The notes under the pieces are model-generated. The model had not been told where the DNA came from and did no database searches. It saw only the letters and a program-made list of their open reading frames with translations. A DNA stretch of 64,000 bases from assembly GCF_013385635.1 (NCBI RefSeq), contig NZ_JACAPR010000013.1, positions 1-64,000 on the forward strand. Reading direction: 5' to 3'. Source of the DNA: Pseudomonas gingeri (GTDB lineage: Bacteria > Pseudomonadota > Gammaproteobacteria > Pseudomonadales > Pseudomonadaceae). Each line of letters opens with the position of its first letter. The first letter of the stretch is position 1. The translations under genes and the position numbers were made by a program. Below, in pieces: positions 10,212-19,483 of the stretch.

Positions 10212-10582
10212 ATGTAAGAACATTAGCACTGCCGGTACTAACGAAGGATTATTCCGACAGTTCATGTTTTGCATACTGACCCGAAACTCGGATGCAGCAG
10301 AACATTCCTTTCTCGACTGCACGGTTTCCCACTTTCCAGTCTGGCTTAAACCTACACCCCTGCAAAAAACTAGAAAGTTCCTACGTATAAACCCGTAAAT
10401 ATGACGGGCACTAAAAGCCCCGCGCAGCCAACCCCACGCGAATCGCTGATTTACAATAAATCCGTCGACTGTTCGAACTTGAAACGCGAGTTTGCGCTGC
10501 TGAACGCACGCCACTTCCAGTTCTGTCGCGACACGCACGCCCCCTCTGACCTGATGCCGCCGCAGTTGGCAAGGAAGCGTCC
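10212..10582. other. Lower-GC intergenic stretch without a convincing gene
   Basis: About 370 bp with clearly lower GC than the surroundings. It holds a small hairpin CCCGT-AAATATG-ACGGG (10392-10408) and a 61-codon open frame from 10401 that overlaps the next gene by ATGA but lacks recognisable domains or typical codon bias. Probably the leader or promoter of the following small gene. Confidence 0.4.
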
Positions 10583-10957
10583 ATGAGCAAGAAAAACCGT
10601 CCGCAGATATCGGCCTGTCCCCCGTCGCAAGTGCAACTACCAGCCAGGCTCGCGCCTGCGGGAACCGCTGTCCCGCCGCCATTGAGCGGACTGATGGAAT
10701 TGCGCGATGCGCTGGTGGCGTTCAAGGGGCCATTGGCCGATGACCCGGACTACCGCCGTGTCATCGAAGGACTGCTGTTCAACAATGAAATCCACGAACG
10801 GATCCTCGGCAAACAGGTTCGCGAGAGCGCCGGCCACTGGCTGCTCAACCCGCGGGGCAACCTAGACCGGCGCCTTGAGATCCACGCCCAGGGCCTGGGC
10901 GAAAGCCTTGATCAAGGGACCGCGCGCCGTGTTGTGGCGCAGGATCAGGTTGAATGA
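10583..10957 (+). CDS. Small hypothetical protein (124 aa), 3' end antisense to the LysR gene
   Basis: I do not recognise this protein. AAGGAAG lies 7 nt upstream of the ATG. The first 35 residues are Pro-rich and of low complexity; from about residue 36 (LSGLMELRDALVAFKGPL through IEGLLFNNEIHERILGKQ) codon usage becomes typical of this genome and the sequence looks like a helical domain. The last 95 bp run antisense through the 3' end of the LysR gene, so the true protein may be shorter, truncated, or a remnant whose end was lost. There is no evidence of function. Confidence 0.4.
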   Translation: MSKKNRPQISACPPSQVQLPARLAPAGTAVPPPLSGLMELRDALVAFKGPLADDPDYRRVIEGLLFNNEIHERILGKQVRESAGHWLLNPRGNLDRRLEIHAQGLGESLDQGTARRVVAQDQVE

Positions 10958-11827
10958 GGTGCTGAAGCAGATGGTCTCCGGCCGCAGCGCCCGCAACTGC
11001 CCCCGGTTGACCAGCGGGGTGGCGTAATGCTGCGGCAGGAAGCCGACAAAACGCCCGGTCTGGATCAACATCGCCACGGCCTCGACCTGGGAAGCGGAGG
11101 CCGAATAACTGTCGTGGCCGACAAAGTCGAGCTTGTCCCGGTGAATCGCATAACGGTGATTGACGAAGGCATGGTTACGCAGCACATCCCGGTCGATCAA
11201 TCCATCGTCGAGATCGAACAACGGATGCCCGACACCGCAGTAAGCCTCGGACAGTTCCTCATACAGGGAGAAGTAATCGAACTCCTCTCTTTTCTGATAC
11301 ACCGGCACGATCCCGGCAACAAATCGTCCTTCGACCACGCCACGTTCGACTTCATCCAGTTGTGCCGCGTGCAGGCGAAATCTTACTTTCGGCGATTCAT
11401 CGTTGATGATTCGCAACGCCGCAACTAACGGTGAGTTAAGATCGGAAATAGTGTTATCCACGACTCCAACACTAAGATCACCGACCAGTTCATTCTGTGC
11501 TGAACTAAGCCGATCACGAAACTTGTCCACCGAGGCAAATAACTCGATGGAGGCCTGATACACCAGACTCCCCTCTTCGGTCAGACAGAAACCTTCCCGA
11601 CCGCGCGTGCAGAGGCGCATGCCGATGCGGATCTCCAGGTCGGAAATCTGCTTGCTGATGGCCGCGAGCCCCACATTCAGCTCATTCTGCGCAGCACTGA
11701 AGCCTCCGGCCTCGACCACCGCCTTGAATACCTTGAGCAATTTGAAATCCAGCCCGCTGAGGGCCAACGGCGCTCTCTGGCCGGGTTTTGCCGATGGGTT
11801 TCCAGAAGTGGAAAGTTGGGTTTCCAT
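10862..11827 (-). CDS. LysR family transcriptional regulator
   Basis: About 321 residues: N-terminal winged helix-turn-helix (residues about 25-85; FKLLKVFKAVVEAGGFSAAQ, then LAAISKQISDLEIRIGMRLC and GFCLTEEGSLVYQA), then a periplasmic-binding-type effector domain. Start at the ATG 11827; an upstream TTG-initiated form would add six residues. It is divergent from the ArgH-type lyase and the rest of the 12.1-20.7 kb unit and is the likely activator, responding to the substrate or an intermediate. A 22-bp palindrome in the shared intergenic region is a candidate binding site. Confidence 0.88.
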   Translation of the reverse strand: METQLSTSGNPSAKPGQRAPLALSGLDFKLLKVFKAVVEAGGFSAAQNELNVGLAAISKQISDLEIRIGMRLCTRGREGFCLTEEGSLVYQASIELFASVDKFRDRLSSAQNELVGDLSVGVVDNTISDLNSPLVAALRIINDESPKVRFRLHAAQLDEVERGVVEGRFVAGIVPVYQKREEFDYFSLYEELSEAYCGVGHPLFDLDDGLIDRDVLRNHAFVNHRYAIHRDKLDFVGHDSYSASASQVEAVAMLIQTGRFVGFLPQHYATPLVNRGQLRALRPETICFSTSFNLILRHNTARGPLIKAFAQALGVDLKAPV

Positions 11828-12123
11828 AATGCTTATTGACCTCAAACCGCCTATTCACCAGGATTTGTCCCACAACAAGAACATAGCCGGTCAATAATAA
11901 TGAACACAGAAAACAAGGCTTGGCAACCACAATCAATTTCTGCAAATCAGCGACAACTCGCTGATTGTACGCGTTTAAAAACTGACACTTCGATCAGTTC
12001 CTTTCACTTGCAACTGCCCTCCTGAAAACGGCATGACCCATCCCGCTTCCGGCTGGCTTCGCCCCGCCCGAACGCTCGCTGCGGTCCTGCCTTGAACACT
12101 CAATCTGCGTGAGGAAAACAACA
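11828..12123. promoter_or_regulatory. Divergent LysR / lyase control region with 22-bp palindrome
   Basis: 296 bp between the two divergent start codons. A perfect inverted repeat, AATCAGCGA-CAAC-TCGCTGATT (11945-11966), stands near the middle, the usual place for a LysR-type operator. AACAACAA at 12117-12124 touches the lyase start codon, a candidate Crc/Hfq site. No other gene is seen. Confidence 0.5.
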
Positions 12124-13551
12124 ATGACCCAAGCCACCGATCGTCTCTGGGGAGCCCGTTTCAAGAGCGGTCCGTCCGCCGCCCTGGCCGCCTTGTCGCG
12201 TTGCCCGGAGCGCTACTTCCGCCTGACGCCCTACGACCTCGCAGGCTCCCGGGCCCACGCCCATGAATTGCAGCGCGCCGGCCTGCTCGACGAGCAGGAA
12301 ACCCGGATCATGGTCGAGGCGCTTCATGTGATCGGCGAGGACTTCCAGGCCGGCCGCATCGCACCGACCCTCGACGATGAGGACGTGCATACCTTTATCG
12401 AACGCCTGCTGACCGAGCGCCTTGGCGCCCTGGGCGGCAAGCTGCGCGCCGGACGTTCGCGCAACGACCAGACCGCCAACGACCTGCGCCTGTTCCTGCG
12501 CGATCATGTACGGACCCTGGCGGTGGAAGTACTGGCGTTGCAACAGGCGCTGGTCGAACAGGCCGAGCAGCATGTCGAGAGCATCTGCCCCGGTTTCACC
12601 CACCTGCAGCAGGCCCAACCGATCGTTTTCGCCCACCACCTGCTGGCCCATGCGCAAGCCATGCTGCGCGACGTCCAGCGCCTGGTGGACTGGGATGCCC
12701 GCACCGCGCTGTCACCCCTGGGCGCCGCCGCCATGGCCGGTTCCGCCATCGCTCGCCAGCCACAGCAGTCGGCCCGGGAAATGGGTTACAACGGCGTGTG
12801 CGAGAACTCCATCGATGCCGTCGCCAGCCGTGACCATGTCGCCGAGTTCCTGTTTGTCGCCAGCATGCTCGGGATCAATATCTCGCGCCTGGCCGAAGAG
12901 TTCTGCCTGTGGTCGTCGCGCCAGTTCCGCTGGGTTGCCCTGGACGACGCCTACGCTACCGGCAGTTCGATCATGCCGCAGAAGAAAAACCCGGATATCG
13001 CCGAGCTGGCACGGGGCAAGGCCGGTCGCCTGATCGGTAACCTGACTGGTCTGCTGTCGACCCTCAAGTCCCTGCCGCTGTCCTACAACCGCGACCTGAG
13101 CGAAGACAAGAACGGCGTGCTCGACAGTGTCGACACCCTGCTGCTGGTGCTGCCGGCCATGGCCGGGATGGTCGCGACCATGACCGTCAATGTCGAGGAA
13201 CTGCGGCGCCAGGCCCCCCTGGGCTTCACCCTGGCCACCGAAGTGGCCGACTGGCTGGCGGTGCGTGGCGTACCGTTCAAGGAAGCCCATGAAATCACCG
13301 GGGCGCTGGTCAAGGCCTGCGAAGCCCGGGATATCGAACTCTGGGATGCCAGCCCGGCCCTGCTGGCCGAGATCGACAGCCGCCTGACCCCGCAAGTGCG
13401 CGACAGCCTGACGCTCGAAGCCGCCATCAATGCCCGCAGTGGTTGGGGCGGCACCGCGCCGCAACAGGTTCGCGAGCAGATTGCCCGGTTGAAAACCGCC
13501 CTGGCTGCGCAAGCGCAGTGGGCGTCCGAGTACAGCGGCTATCGTCTCTGA
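12124..13551 (+). CDS. Argininosuccinate lyase-family C-N lyase (probably catabolic paralogue)
   Basis: 475-residue member of the aspartase/fumarase superfamily, closest in look to ArgH. All signature regions are intact: AGRSRNDQTAND, GFTHLQQAQP (catalytic His), ENSIDAVASRDHVAEF, and the mobile loop GSSIMPQKKNPDIAE with the catalytic Ser. Such enzymes cleave N-(1,2-dicarboxyethyl) compounds into fumarate and an amine. Location with its own LysR regulator, an ABC importer and an MmgE/PrpD protein, away from arginine genes, argues for catabolism of an imported N-substituted aspartate (iminodisuccinate- or EDDS-like) rather than arginine synthesis. Canonical ArgH activity cannot be excluded. ATG 12124 follows GAGG; an upstream GTG is possible. 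Confidence 0.8.
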   Translation: MTQATDRLWGARFKSGPSAALAALSRCPERYFRLTPYDLAGSRAHAHELQRAGLLDEQETRIMVEALHVIGEDFQAGRIAPTLDDEDVHTFIERLLTERLGALGGKLRAGRSRNDQTANDLRLFLRDHVRTLAVEVLALQQALVEQAEQHVESICPGFTHLQQAQPIVFAHHLLAHAQAMLRDVQRLVDWDARTALSPLGAAAMAGSAIARQPQQSAREMGYNGVCENSIDAVASRDHVAEFLFVASMLGINISRLAEEFCLWSSRQFRWVALDDAYATGSSIMPQKKNPDIAELARGKAGRLIGNLTGLLSTLKSLPLSYNRDLSEDKNGVLDSVDTLLLVLPAMAGMVATMTVNVEELRRQAPLGFTLATEVADWLAVRGVPFKEAHEITGALVKACEARDIELWDASPALLAEIDSRLTPQVRDSLTLEAAINARSGWGGTAPQQVREQIARLKTALAAQAQWASEYSGYRL

Positions 13552-13616
13552 GCGTGTTGAGCCGCGCTATATAACGCTGTGGGAACACAGACAACACTGT
13601 AGAAACACATGACATT

Positions 13617-13686
13617 GTGGGAGCGGGCTTGCCCGCGAAGCTTTTGGCGATCCTGAGATCGCCTTCGCGGGCAAGCCCGCTCCCAC
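13617..13686. repeat. REPIN: two REPs in inverted orientation
   Basis: A 24-bp arm starting GTGGGAGCGGGCTTGCCCGC is matched by its exact complement at the right, with an inner GGCGATC/GATCGCC stem. It lies between the lyase and permease genes and ends 14 bp before the permease start codon, so its hairpin could affect mRNA stability or permease translation. Confidence 0.9.
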
Positions 13687-13699
13687 ATGGAGAAACACC

Positions 13700-14578
13700 A
13701 TGAGCCAGACCCAGGCAGAACGCCTCCTCGCCGAGCGCAAGCAGGCCGAGAACCAGTTCGACATTACCCAGTACGAGCACGTGCCCCGGCGTTACTACGG
13801 GCGGATCTTCTTCGCCACGGTGATCGTCATCGCCCTGGTCGGACTGGTCCGCGCCTTTGCCAACGGCCAGATCGAATGGGCCTATATCGGCCAGTTCTTC
13901 ACCGCCAAGTCGATCCTGACCGGCCTGCTCAATACCCTGATCATGGCCGTCCTCGCCATGATCCTGGGCATTGTCTTCGGCGTGATCACTGCGATCATGC
14001 GCATGTCGAGCAACCCGATCCTGCGCTACGTGGCGATCACCTACACCTGGCTGTTCCGTGGCACACCGCTGATCCTGCAGTTGCTGCTGTGGTTCAACCT
14101 GGCGCTGATCTTCCCCACCGTCGGCATTCCCGGACTGTTCCAGCTCGACACCGTCAGCCTGATGACCCCGTTCGTCGCGGCACTCCTGGGCCTGAGCATC
14201 AACCAGGGCGCCTACACCGCCGAAGTGGTACGTGCCGGCCTGCTGTCCGTGGACACCGGCCAGTATGAAGCGGCCAAGTCCATCGGCATGCCGCGCCTGC
14301 AGGCCCTGCGTCGGATCATCCTGCCCCAGGCCATGCGCATCATCATCCCGCCGGTGGGCAACGAGTTCATCAGCATGGTCAAGGCGACCAGTCTGGCGAG
14401 CGTGATCCAGTATTCGGAACTGCTCTACAACGCCCAGAACATCTACTACGCCAACGCCCGTGTGATGGAGCTGCTGATGGTTGCCGGTATCTGGTACCTG
14501 CTGGCCATCACCGTCCTGTCCTTTGGTCAAAGCCGTCTGGAACGCCGATTCGCCCGCGGCGCCGGCAAGCGTTCGTAA
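13700..14578 (+). CDS. Polar amino acid ABC transporter permease
   Basis: 292-residue inner-membrane permease of the His/Glu/Gln (PAAT) type. A hydrophilic N-terminus of about 35 residues precedes the membrane segments ([33 protein letters not shown]). The EAA loop reads [19 protein letters not shown], then [12 protein letters not shown], the site that docks the ATPase. Only one permease gene is present, so it probably forms a homodimer. It precedes its ATPase by 20 bp and the binding protein follows. Substrate is probably an anionic amino-acid-like compound, inferred from the neighbouring lyase only. Confidence 0.88.
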   Translation: MSQTQAERLLAERKQAENQFDITQYEHVPRRYYGRIFFATVIVIALVGLVRAFANGQIEWAYIGQFFTAKSILTGLLNTLIMAVLAMILGIVFGVITAIMRMSSNPILRYVAITYTWLFRGTPLILQLLLWFNLALIFPTVGIPGLFQLDTVSLMTPFVAALLGLSINQGAYTAEVVRAGLLSVDTGQYEAAKSIGMPRLQALRRIILPQAMRIIIPPVGNEFISMVKATSLASVIQYSELLYNAQNIYYANARVMELLMVAGIWYLLAITVLSFGQSRLERRFARGAGKRS

Positions 14579-14598
14579 GCGTCCTGGAGAATTCGAAC

Positions 14599-15363
14599 AT
14601 GAGAAGCATCGTCAAGGCCGTGAGCCTGAACAAATACTACGACTCGTTCCACGCCCTCAAGGACGTCAGCATCGAAGTCGAACAAGGCGAAGTGCTGTGC
14701 ATCATCGGCCCGTCCGGTTCCGGCAAGAGCACCCTGCTGCGTTGCGTCAACCAGTTGGAAAAGATCGACAAGGGCGGCCTCTGGGTCGACGGCGAACTGG
14801 TCGGCTACCGTATTGCCGGCAACAAGCTGCACGAGCTCAACGAAGCGCAGATCGCCCGCCAGCGCCTGGCCACCGGCATGGTGTTCCAGCGCTTCAACCT
14901 GTTCCCGCACATGACCGTGCTGGAAAACATCATCGAAGGTCCGGTCCAGGTCCTGCGCCGCTCGCCCAAGGAGTCCGTCGAGGAAGCCCTGGAACTGCTG
15001 GCCCGGGTCGGCCTGGCCGACAAGCGCAACAGCTACCCCATCGAGCTGTCCGGCGGCCAGCAGCAACGGGTGGCCATCGCCCGGGCCCTGGCGATGCGGC
15101 CCAAGCTGATGCTGTTCGATGAACCCACTTCGGCACTCGACCCGGAACTGGTCGGTGAGGTGCTGTCGGTGATGCGCGATCTGGCGCGCACCGGCATGAC
15201 CATGATCGTCGTCACCCATGAACTGGGCTTCGCACGCGAAGTCTCGAACCGCATGGTGTTCATGGACGGCGGGCAGATCGTGGAGGAAGGAAGCCCCGAA
15301 GAAATACTAATAAGTCCACAGAACCCTCGCACCCAAAGCTTCATTTCTGCCGTTCGAACCTAG
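14599..15363 (+). CDS. Polar amino acid ABC transporter ATP-binding protein
   Basis: 254-residue GlnQ/HisP-type ATPase energising uptake with the preceding permease. Walker [11 protein letters not shown]-loop [14 protein letters not shown], signature [16 protein letters not shown], Walker [13 protein letters not shown] and the H-loop VVTHELGFA are all intact. Full length, 20 bp downstream of the permease and 38 bp upstream of the binding protein. Confidence 0.92.
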   Translation: MRSIVKAVSLNKYYDSFHALKDVSIEVEQGEVLCIIGPSGSGKSTLLRCVNQLEKIDKGGLWVDGELVGYRIAGNKLHELNEAQIARQRLATGMVFQRFNLFPHMTVLENIIEGPVQVLRRSPKESVEEALELLARVGLADKRNSYPIELSGGQQQRVAIARALAMRPKLMLFDEPTSALDPELVGEVLSVMRDLARTGMTMIVVTHELGFAREVSNRMVFMDGGQIVEEGSPEEILISPQNPRTQSFISAVRT

Positions 15364-15401
15364 GTTCAACTGAACCTCACAACACTCATAAGAGAACGAC
15401 C

Positions 15402-16220
15402 ATGAAGAATTACGTAATCCCAGCAGTACTCGCCGGCCTGATGGCTTCCAGCTTCACCTGGGCCGCCGAATTGCCAGCCAGCATCAAGGCCAAGGGCGAA
15501 ATCGTCGCGGCGATCATGCCCAACTACCCGCCGATGGACTTCAAGGACCCGGCCACCAACGAACTCACCGGGGTCGACTACGACCTGGGCAACGCCCTGG
15601 CCGAGCGCCTGGGCGTGAAGATGAAATGGCAGGAAACCTCCTTCGAGCAGATGGTCAACGCCCTGACCACCAAGCGCGTGGACATCGTGCTGTCAGGCAT
15701 GACCGACACCGCCGAACGCCAGAAGGCCGTGGATTTCGTCGACTACTTCACCAGCGGCTCGCAGTTCTACACCCTGGAGAAGAACAAGGACATCAACCAG
15801 ATGACCGATATCTGCGGCAAGACCGTCGGTACCAGTCGCCGTACCACCTTCCCGGCGGAAATCGCCGCCTGGAGCAGCGCCAACTGCCCGGCTGACAAGC
15901 AGATCAAGGTCATCGGCACCGAAGGTTCCGCCGACGCCCGCGCGCAACTGCGCCAGAGCCGCATCAATGCCGCCGTGCAAGGCAGCGAGACCCTGCCGTA
16001 CCTGGCCACCCAGGAAAAGAACACCTTCAAGATCATCGGCACGCCGATGACCGTGCAGTTCACCGGGATCGGCGTGAGCAAGGAAAACCAGCAACTGCGT
16101 GACGCCATCCAGGCCGCCCTGCAGAGCATGATCGCCGACGGCAGCTACCAGGCCATCCTGAAGAAATGGGAACTGACGGTGGGCGCGATCGACACCGTCT
16201 CAGTCAACAAAGGCCAGTAA
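15402..16220 (+). CDS. Periplasmic amino-acid-type solute-binding protein
   Basis: 272 residues with a Sec signal peptide (cleavage probably after FTWAA) followed by a family-3 binding-protein fold: LPASIKAKGEIVAAIMPNYP, GVDYDLGNALAERLG, VDIVLSGMTDTAERQKAVDF. It delivers substrate to the permease/ATPase encoded just upstream. An RBS-like AAGAGAACG precedes the ATG. The ligand cannot be read from sequence; context suggests a dicarboxylic amino acid derivative. Confidence 0.9.
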   Translation: MKNYVIPAVLAGLMASSFTWAAELPASIKAKGEIVAAIMPNYPPMDFKDPATNELTGVDYDLGNALAERLGVKMKWQETSFEQMVNALTTKRVDIVLSGMTDTAERQKAVDFVDYFTSGSQFYTLEKNKDINQMTDICGKTVGTSRRTTFPAEIAAWSSANCPADKQIKVIGTEGSADARAQLRQSRINAAVQGSETLPYLATQEKNTFKIIGTPMTVQFTGIGVSKENQQLRDAIQAALQSMIADGSYQAILKKWELTVGAIDTVSVNKGQ

Positions 16221-16249
16221 CCGCTGGTGTAGAGAAGGAATAGCCCCCC

Positions 16250-17092
16250 ATGTCCCCGACACCGACCTGGCCAGGCGGGCACAAAGCCTGCCTGGCCCTG
16301 GCCTTCGACCTCGACGGTCCGACCGGCGATGCCATGCTCGACGACTCGATCTGGCACAAGCCCGAGTACTTCGGCTTTGGCGGCTATGGCCCTTACCGGG
16401 CATTGCCGCGCCTGCTGGACCTGCTGGAAGAGTTTCGCCTGCCGACCACTTTCTTCGTCCCGGCCTGGGTCGTGGAAAACTGGCCGCGCCAGTGCCAGGC
16501 GATCATTGAACGTGGACATGAGGTGGCCTACCACGGCTACAAGCACGAATCCTTTTACGCCCTTTCGCTGGACCAGCAGAAGGACGTGATGAAGAAATGC
16601 CGCGAGGTGTTCTGGCAACACCTGCATATCCGCGCCGAGGGCTTTCGCACGCCGTCCGGCGACTGGCATGCCGAGACCCCGGCAATGCTGGTGGAAGCCG
16701 GCGTGACCTACTCCAGCAGCATGCGCGGAGATGACCGGCCGTACCTGGTGAATGTGCCCGGTCACCGCCAGCCGCTGGTGGAGATTCCCGGTCGCTGGGA
16801 GATGGACGACTACGCCTCCATCGCCTACACCCGCGGGCCGGACTTTCCATCCGGGCTGGATCGCACCGCCAGCTACGAGCTGACCCTCGATAACTGGTGC
16901 CGGGAGTTCAATGGCGCCGCGGACGAAGGCCTGTGCCTGACCACCCTGTTCCATCCCAAGATCACCGGCAAGCCGGGGCGCCTGCTGTTGCTCGAACGGC
17001 TGTTCGAACATATGCGCCAGCGCGATGACGTCTGGTTCGCCACCTGCCGCGAGGTCGCCCAATGGTGGCTCAAGGAGCATCATCATGGCTGA
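16250..17092 (+). CDS. NodB-fold polysaccharide deacetylase / PuuE-like hydrolase
   Basis: 280-residue carbohydrate-esterase-4 fold protein of the PgdA/allantoinase-like subgroup. It has no signal peptide, so it is cytoplasmic, which speaks against cell-wall deacetylation. Likely metal ligands are present: Asp20/Asp22 in AFDLDG, and His95/His99 in VAYHGYKHE; FRTPSGDWH is the third family motif. Role is probably hydrolysis of an amide or acyl group on the imported substrate. It overlaps the next gene by 8 bp, and that gene encodes a diverged paralogue, suggesting the two products work together. Confidence 0.82.
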   Translation: MSPTPTWPGGHKACLALAFDLDGPTGDAMLDDSIWHKPEYFGFGGYGPYRALPRLLDLLEEFRLPTTFFVPAWVVENWPRQCQAIIERGHEVAYHGYKHESFYALSLDQQKDVMKKCREVFWQHLHIRAEGFRTPSGDWHAETPAMLVEAGVTYSSSMRGDDRPYLVNVPGHRQPLVEIPGRWEMDDYASIAYTRGPDFPSGLDRTASYELTLDNWCREFNGAADEGLCLTTLFHPKITGKPGRLLLLERLFEHMRQRDDVWFATCREVAQWWLKEHHHG

Positions 17093-18014
17093 GTTCCAAC
17101 GCACGGTAGTGTCAAAGCCCGCTTTCCAGAGCCCCTGGCCCGCACCGTATCGCAGCGCGGTGGTGATCACCGTCGATTACAACGATATCCACGGCATCCT
17201 CACCCAGGCCCCGCAGGTCGCCGGGCGCGACAAGACCCTGTCGGTCTGGCGCTATGGCAGCCAGCGCGGGGTCGAGCGCCTGCTCGGCCTGTTCGACGAG
17301 TTGCAGGTGCGCAGCAGCTGGTGCATTCCAGGCATCGTCGCCGAGGAGCACCCGGCGCATATCCAGGCGATCCTCGCCGGCGGCCATGAGATCGCCTGTG
17401 CCGGTTATCGCCACCAGAACTACGATCTGCTCAGCCTGGCCGAGCAGCGGGCGGCGCTGGTCCAGGGTTGCGAGGCCCTGGCGACCTTGACCGGGCAGCG
17501 GCCGCGAGGCTTCCGGATTCCCGCCGGTAACTGGCTGCCGGGTTTTACCGAGGCTCTGCAGGAGCAAGGGATCCACTGGTCGTCGTCATGGCGCGGCGAC
17601 GATCTGCCGTTCGCCCATCCGACCGCCCCACGGTTGATCGAGCTGCCGCTGCACTATGAGCTGGAAGACGAGCCCTACTTCGCCTTCAACCTCAGCCCCG
17701 CGGTGCCGCCGGCACAATCGCGGATCGCTTCCTACAGCCATACCCTGGGCAATATGCAGATGGACTTTGCCGGTTTCCACCGCTTCGGCCTGTGCTACGT
17801 ATTGCGCCTGCACCCGGAAATCATCGCCACGCCGGGTCGTATCGGTGTACTGCGCGAGCTGCTCCAGGGGATCCGGCAGCACCAGGATGTGTGGATCGCC
17901 ACTGCGCAAGAGGTCGCCCAATGGTGGTCGCAGAACGCGGCGCCGATGACCGAGGACCATCCGGCCGCGGTCTACGAGCGGCACTACCGAACCTACCTGC
18001 CCGCACAGGACTGA
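17085..18014 (+). CDS. Second NodB-fold deacetylase paralogue lacking one metal ligand
   Basis: 309-residue paralogue of the preceding protein. The first motif is TVDYND (Asp31), but the metal-binding HxxxH segment reads CAGYRH, so the first His is replaced by Ala106 while His110 remains; FRIPAGNWLPG is the third motif. It may be catalytically impaired or use a different site, perhaps as partner of the upstream enzyme. ATG 17085 has AAGGAG upstream and overlaps the previous gene by 8 bp. The next gene starts 6 bp later, so the unit is tightly coupled. Confidence 0.78.
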   Translation: MAEFQRTVVSKPAFQSPWPAPYRSAVVITVDYNDIHGILTQAPQVAGRDKTLSVWRYGSQRGVERLLGLFDELQVRSSWCIPGIVAEEHPAHIQAILAGGHEIACAGYRHQNYDLLSLAEQRAALVQGCEALATLTGQRPRGFRIPAGNWLPGFTEALQEQGIHWSSSWRGDDLPFAHPTAPRLIELPLHYELEDEPYFAFNLSPAVPPAQSRIASYSHTLGNMQMDFAGFHRFGLCYVLRLHPEIIATPGRIGVLRELLQGIRQHQDVWIATAQEVAQWWSQNAAPMTEDHPAAVYERHYRTYLPAQD

Positions 18015-18020
18015 CCTGCC

Positions 18021-19376
18021 ATGAGCGAACGCCTGCAGCGCCTCGCGCGCTTTTGTGTCGAGAGTCGCTTCGAAGACCTGCCCGTTGCCCTGGTGGAACA
18101 AGCCAAGCGACATATCCTCGACACCTTTGGCGCGGCCCTGGCCGGGGCCGACAGCGAGGTCGCGCTCGGCGTGCGCCGGGCCCTGGACCTGGCCGGTGAG
18201 GGTCGTTCGCCCATCTGGGGCAGCGACCTGCGCACCCAGGCCAGCCAGGCCGCGCTGCTCAACGGTATCGCGGCCCATGCCCTGGAGCTGGACGATACCG
18301 GCGGCTGCGATCACTCCGGCGCGGTGGTGCTGCCGGCGGTGATGGCTGCCGTCAGTACCTGTCGCGAGCCGGTCAGCGGCAAGCAACTGATCTGCGCGGT
18401 GGTGATCGGCTACGAGGTCGGCCGCCGGGTCCTGGAGGCTTGCGGCGGTTACGAGCAGCACAACGGCAGCGGCTGGCACTCCACCGCGACCTGCGGGGTG
18501 TTCGGCGCGGCAGCGGCCTGCGGGCGGATCCTCGGCCTCGATCCGGCACGGATGGCTTCGGCGCTGGGCATTGCCGCCAGTTTCAGCGGCGGACTGTGGG
18601 CCTTTATCCACGACGGCTCGCAGAGCAAGCGCCTGCACAGCGGCCGCGCCGCCGAAGGCGGATTGCTCGCGGCGCGTTTCGCCCGCGAGGGCATCAGCGG
18701 GCCGGGCCGGGTGTTCGACGATGTCTGGGGCGGTTTCCTGCGCACCCTGGCCGGGGAACAGGCGCGGCCCGCGGCGCTGGAGGATGGGCTGGGGCAAATC
18801 TGGAAGCTCGCGCGCTGCTCGATCAAACCTTATGCCTCCTGCCGGGGCACCCATTCGGCTATCGATGCGGTGGGCATGCTGCTCGGGCAATTGCAGGTCG
18901 AGGCCTGCGAGGTCGAGAACGTTCACGTCTCGCTGTGCGGCTTCCTCGAGAACATGTGCGGCGGGCGCGACGCCAGCTCGCTGGCCGGCGCGCAGATGAG
19001 CCTGCCGTACGCCCTGGCGGCACGCCTGGCATTCGGTCATGTGCGACTGGAGGCTTATGGCGAGGAAAACCGCCGGTCGCCGCAGATCGCCCAGTGGATG
19101 TCACGGATCCACCTGGAAGTCGATCCGCAGCTGTCCGACGACGGCGAACCGTGGGTGACGCTGTGCACCACCGATGGGCGCGAGGCACGGCTCTGTGTCG
19201 AGGTACCGCTAGGGGCGCCGGGCAACCCGTTGAGCGACGACGGCCTGCAAGAGAAGTTTTTCAGCCTGGCGACCCGGGCGATGCCCAGGGCACGGGCCGA
19301 AGCTTTGCTGGAGAGGTTGTGGCGACTGGAAGAGCTGGAGTCGGTCGGCATCCTGGTTGAAGACGATTTTTTCTGA
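18021..19376 (+). CDS. MmgE/PrpD family protein (possible epimerase or dehydratase)
   Basis: 451 residues, normal length for the 2-methylcitrate dehydratase fold. Characteristic segments: HILDTFGAALAGA, HALELDDTGGCDHSGAVVLP (the conserved acidic/His region), GWHSTATCGVFGAAAA and AEGGLLAARFAREGISGP, all in usual order. The family includes methylcitrate dehydratase, aconitate decarboxylase and iminodisuccinate epimerase. Because it shares an operon with an argininosuccinate-lyase-type enzyme, an epimerase preparing a stereoisomer for the lyase is the most interesting reading; dehydration of a hydroxy acid is the alternative. It is 6 bp after the second deacetylase gene. Confidence 0.82.
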   Translation: MSERLQRLARFCVESRFEDLPVALVEQAKRHILDTFGAALAGADSEVALGVRRALDLAGEGRSPIWGSDLRTQASQAALLNGIAAHALELDDTGGCDHSGAVVLPAVMAAVSTCREPVSGKQLICAVVIGYEVGRRVLEACGGYEQHNGSGWHSTATCGVFGAAAACGRILGLDPARMASALGIAASFSGGLWAFIHDGSQSKRLHSGRAAEGGLLAARFAREGISGPGRVFDDVWGGFLRTLAGEQARPAALEDGLGQIWKLARCSIKPYASCRGTHSAIDAVGMLLGQLQVEACEVENVHVSLCGFLENMCGGRDASSLAGAQMSLPYALAARLAFGHVRLEAYGEENRRSPQIAQWMSRIHLEVDPQLSDDGEPWVTLCTTDGREARLCVEVPLGAPGNPLSDDGLQEKFFSLATRAMPRARAEALLERLWRLEELESVGILVEDDFF

Positions 19377-19387
19377 CGAAACACAAC

Positions 19388-19419
19388 TTTGCAGGAGCCG
19401 GCAAGCCGGCTCCTGCAAA
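19388..19419. repeat. Perfect palindromic REP variant
   Basis: Fifteen-base arms starting TTTGCAGGAGCC close on a two-base centre. The hairpin lies 12 bp after the MmgE/PrpD stop codon and could weaken read-through into the MFS gene or stabilise the upstream mRNA. Confidence 0.8.
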
Positions 19420-19483
19420 GGCCATGCACGACGGCATTTCGTGGTGAAACGCCGAAAAAAACAACAAGGACATAAGCACTACT

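Noticed and set aside
10401-10586. 61-codon frame overlapping the next small gene by ATGA
   Set aside because: The overlap is suggestive, but codon use is atypical, no ribosome-binding site is clear and no domain is seen; kept only as a remark.
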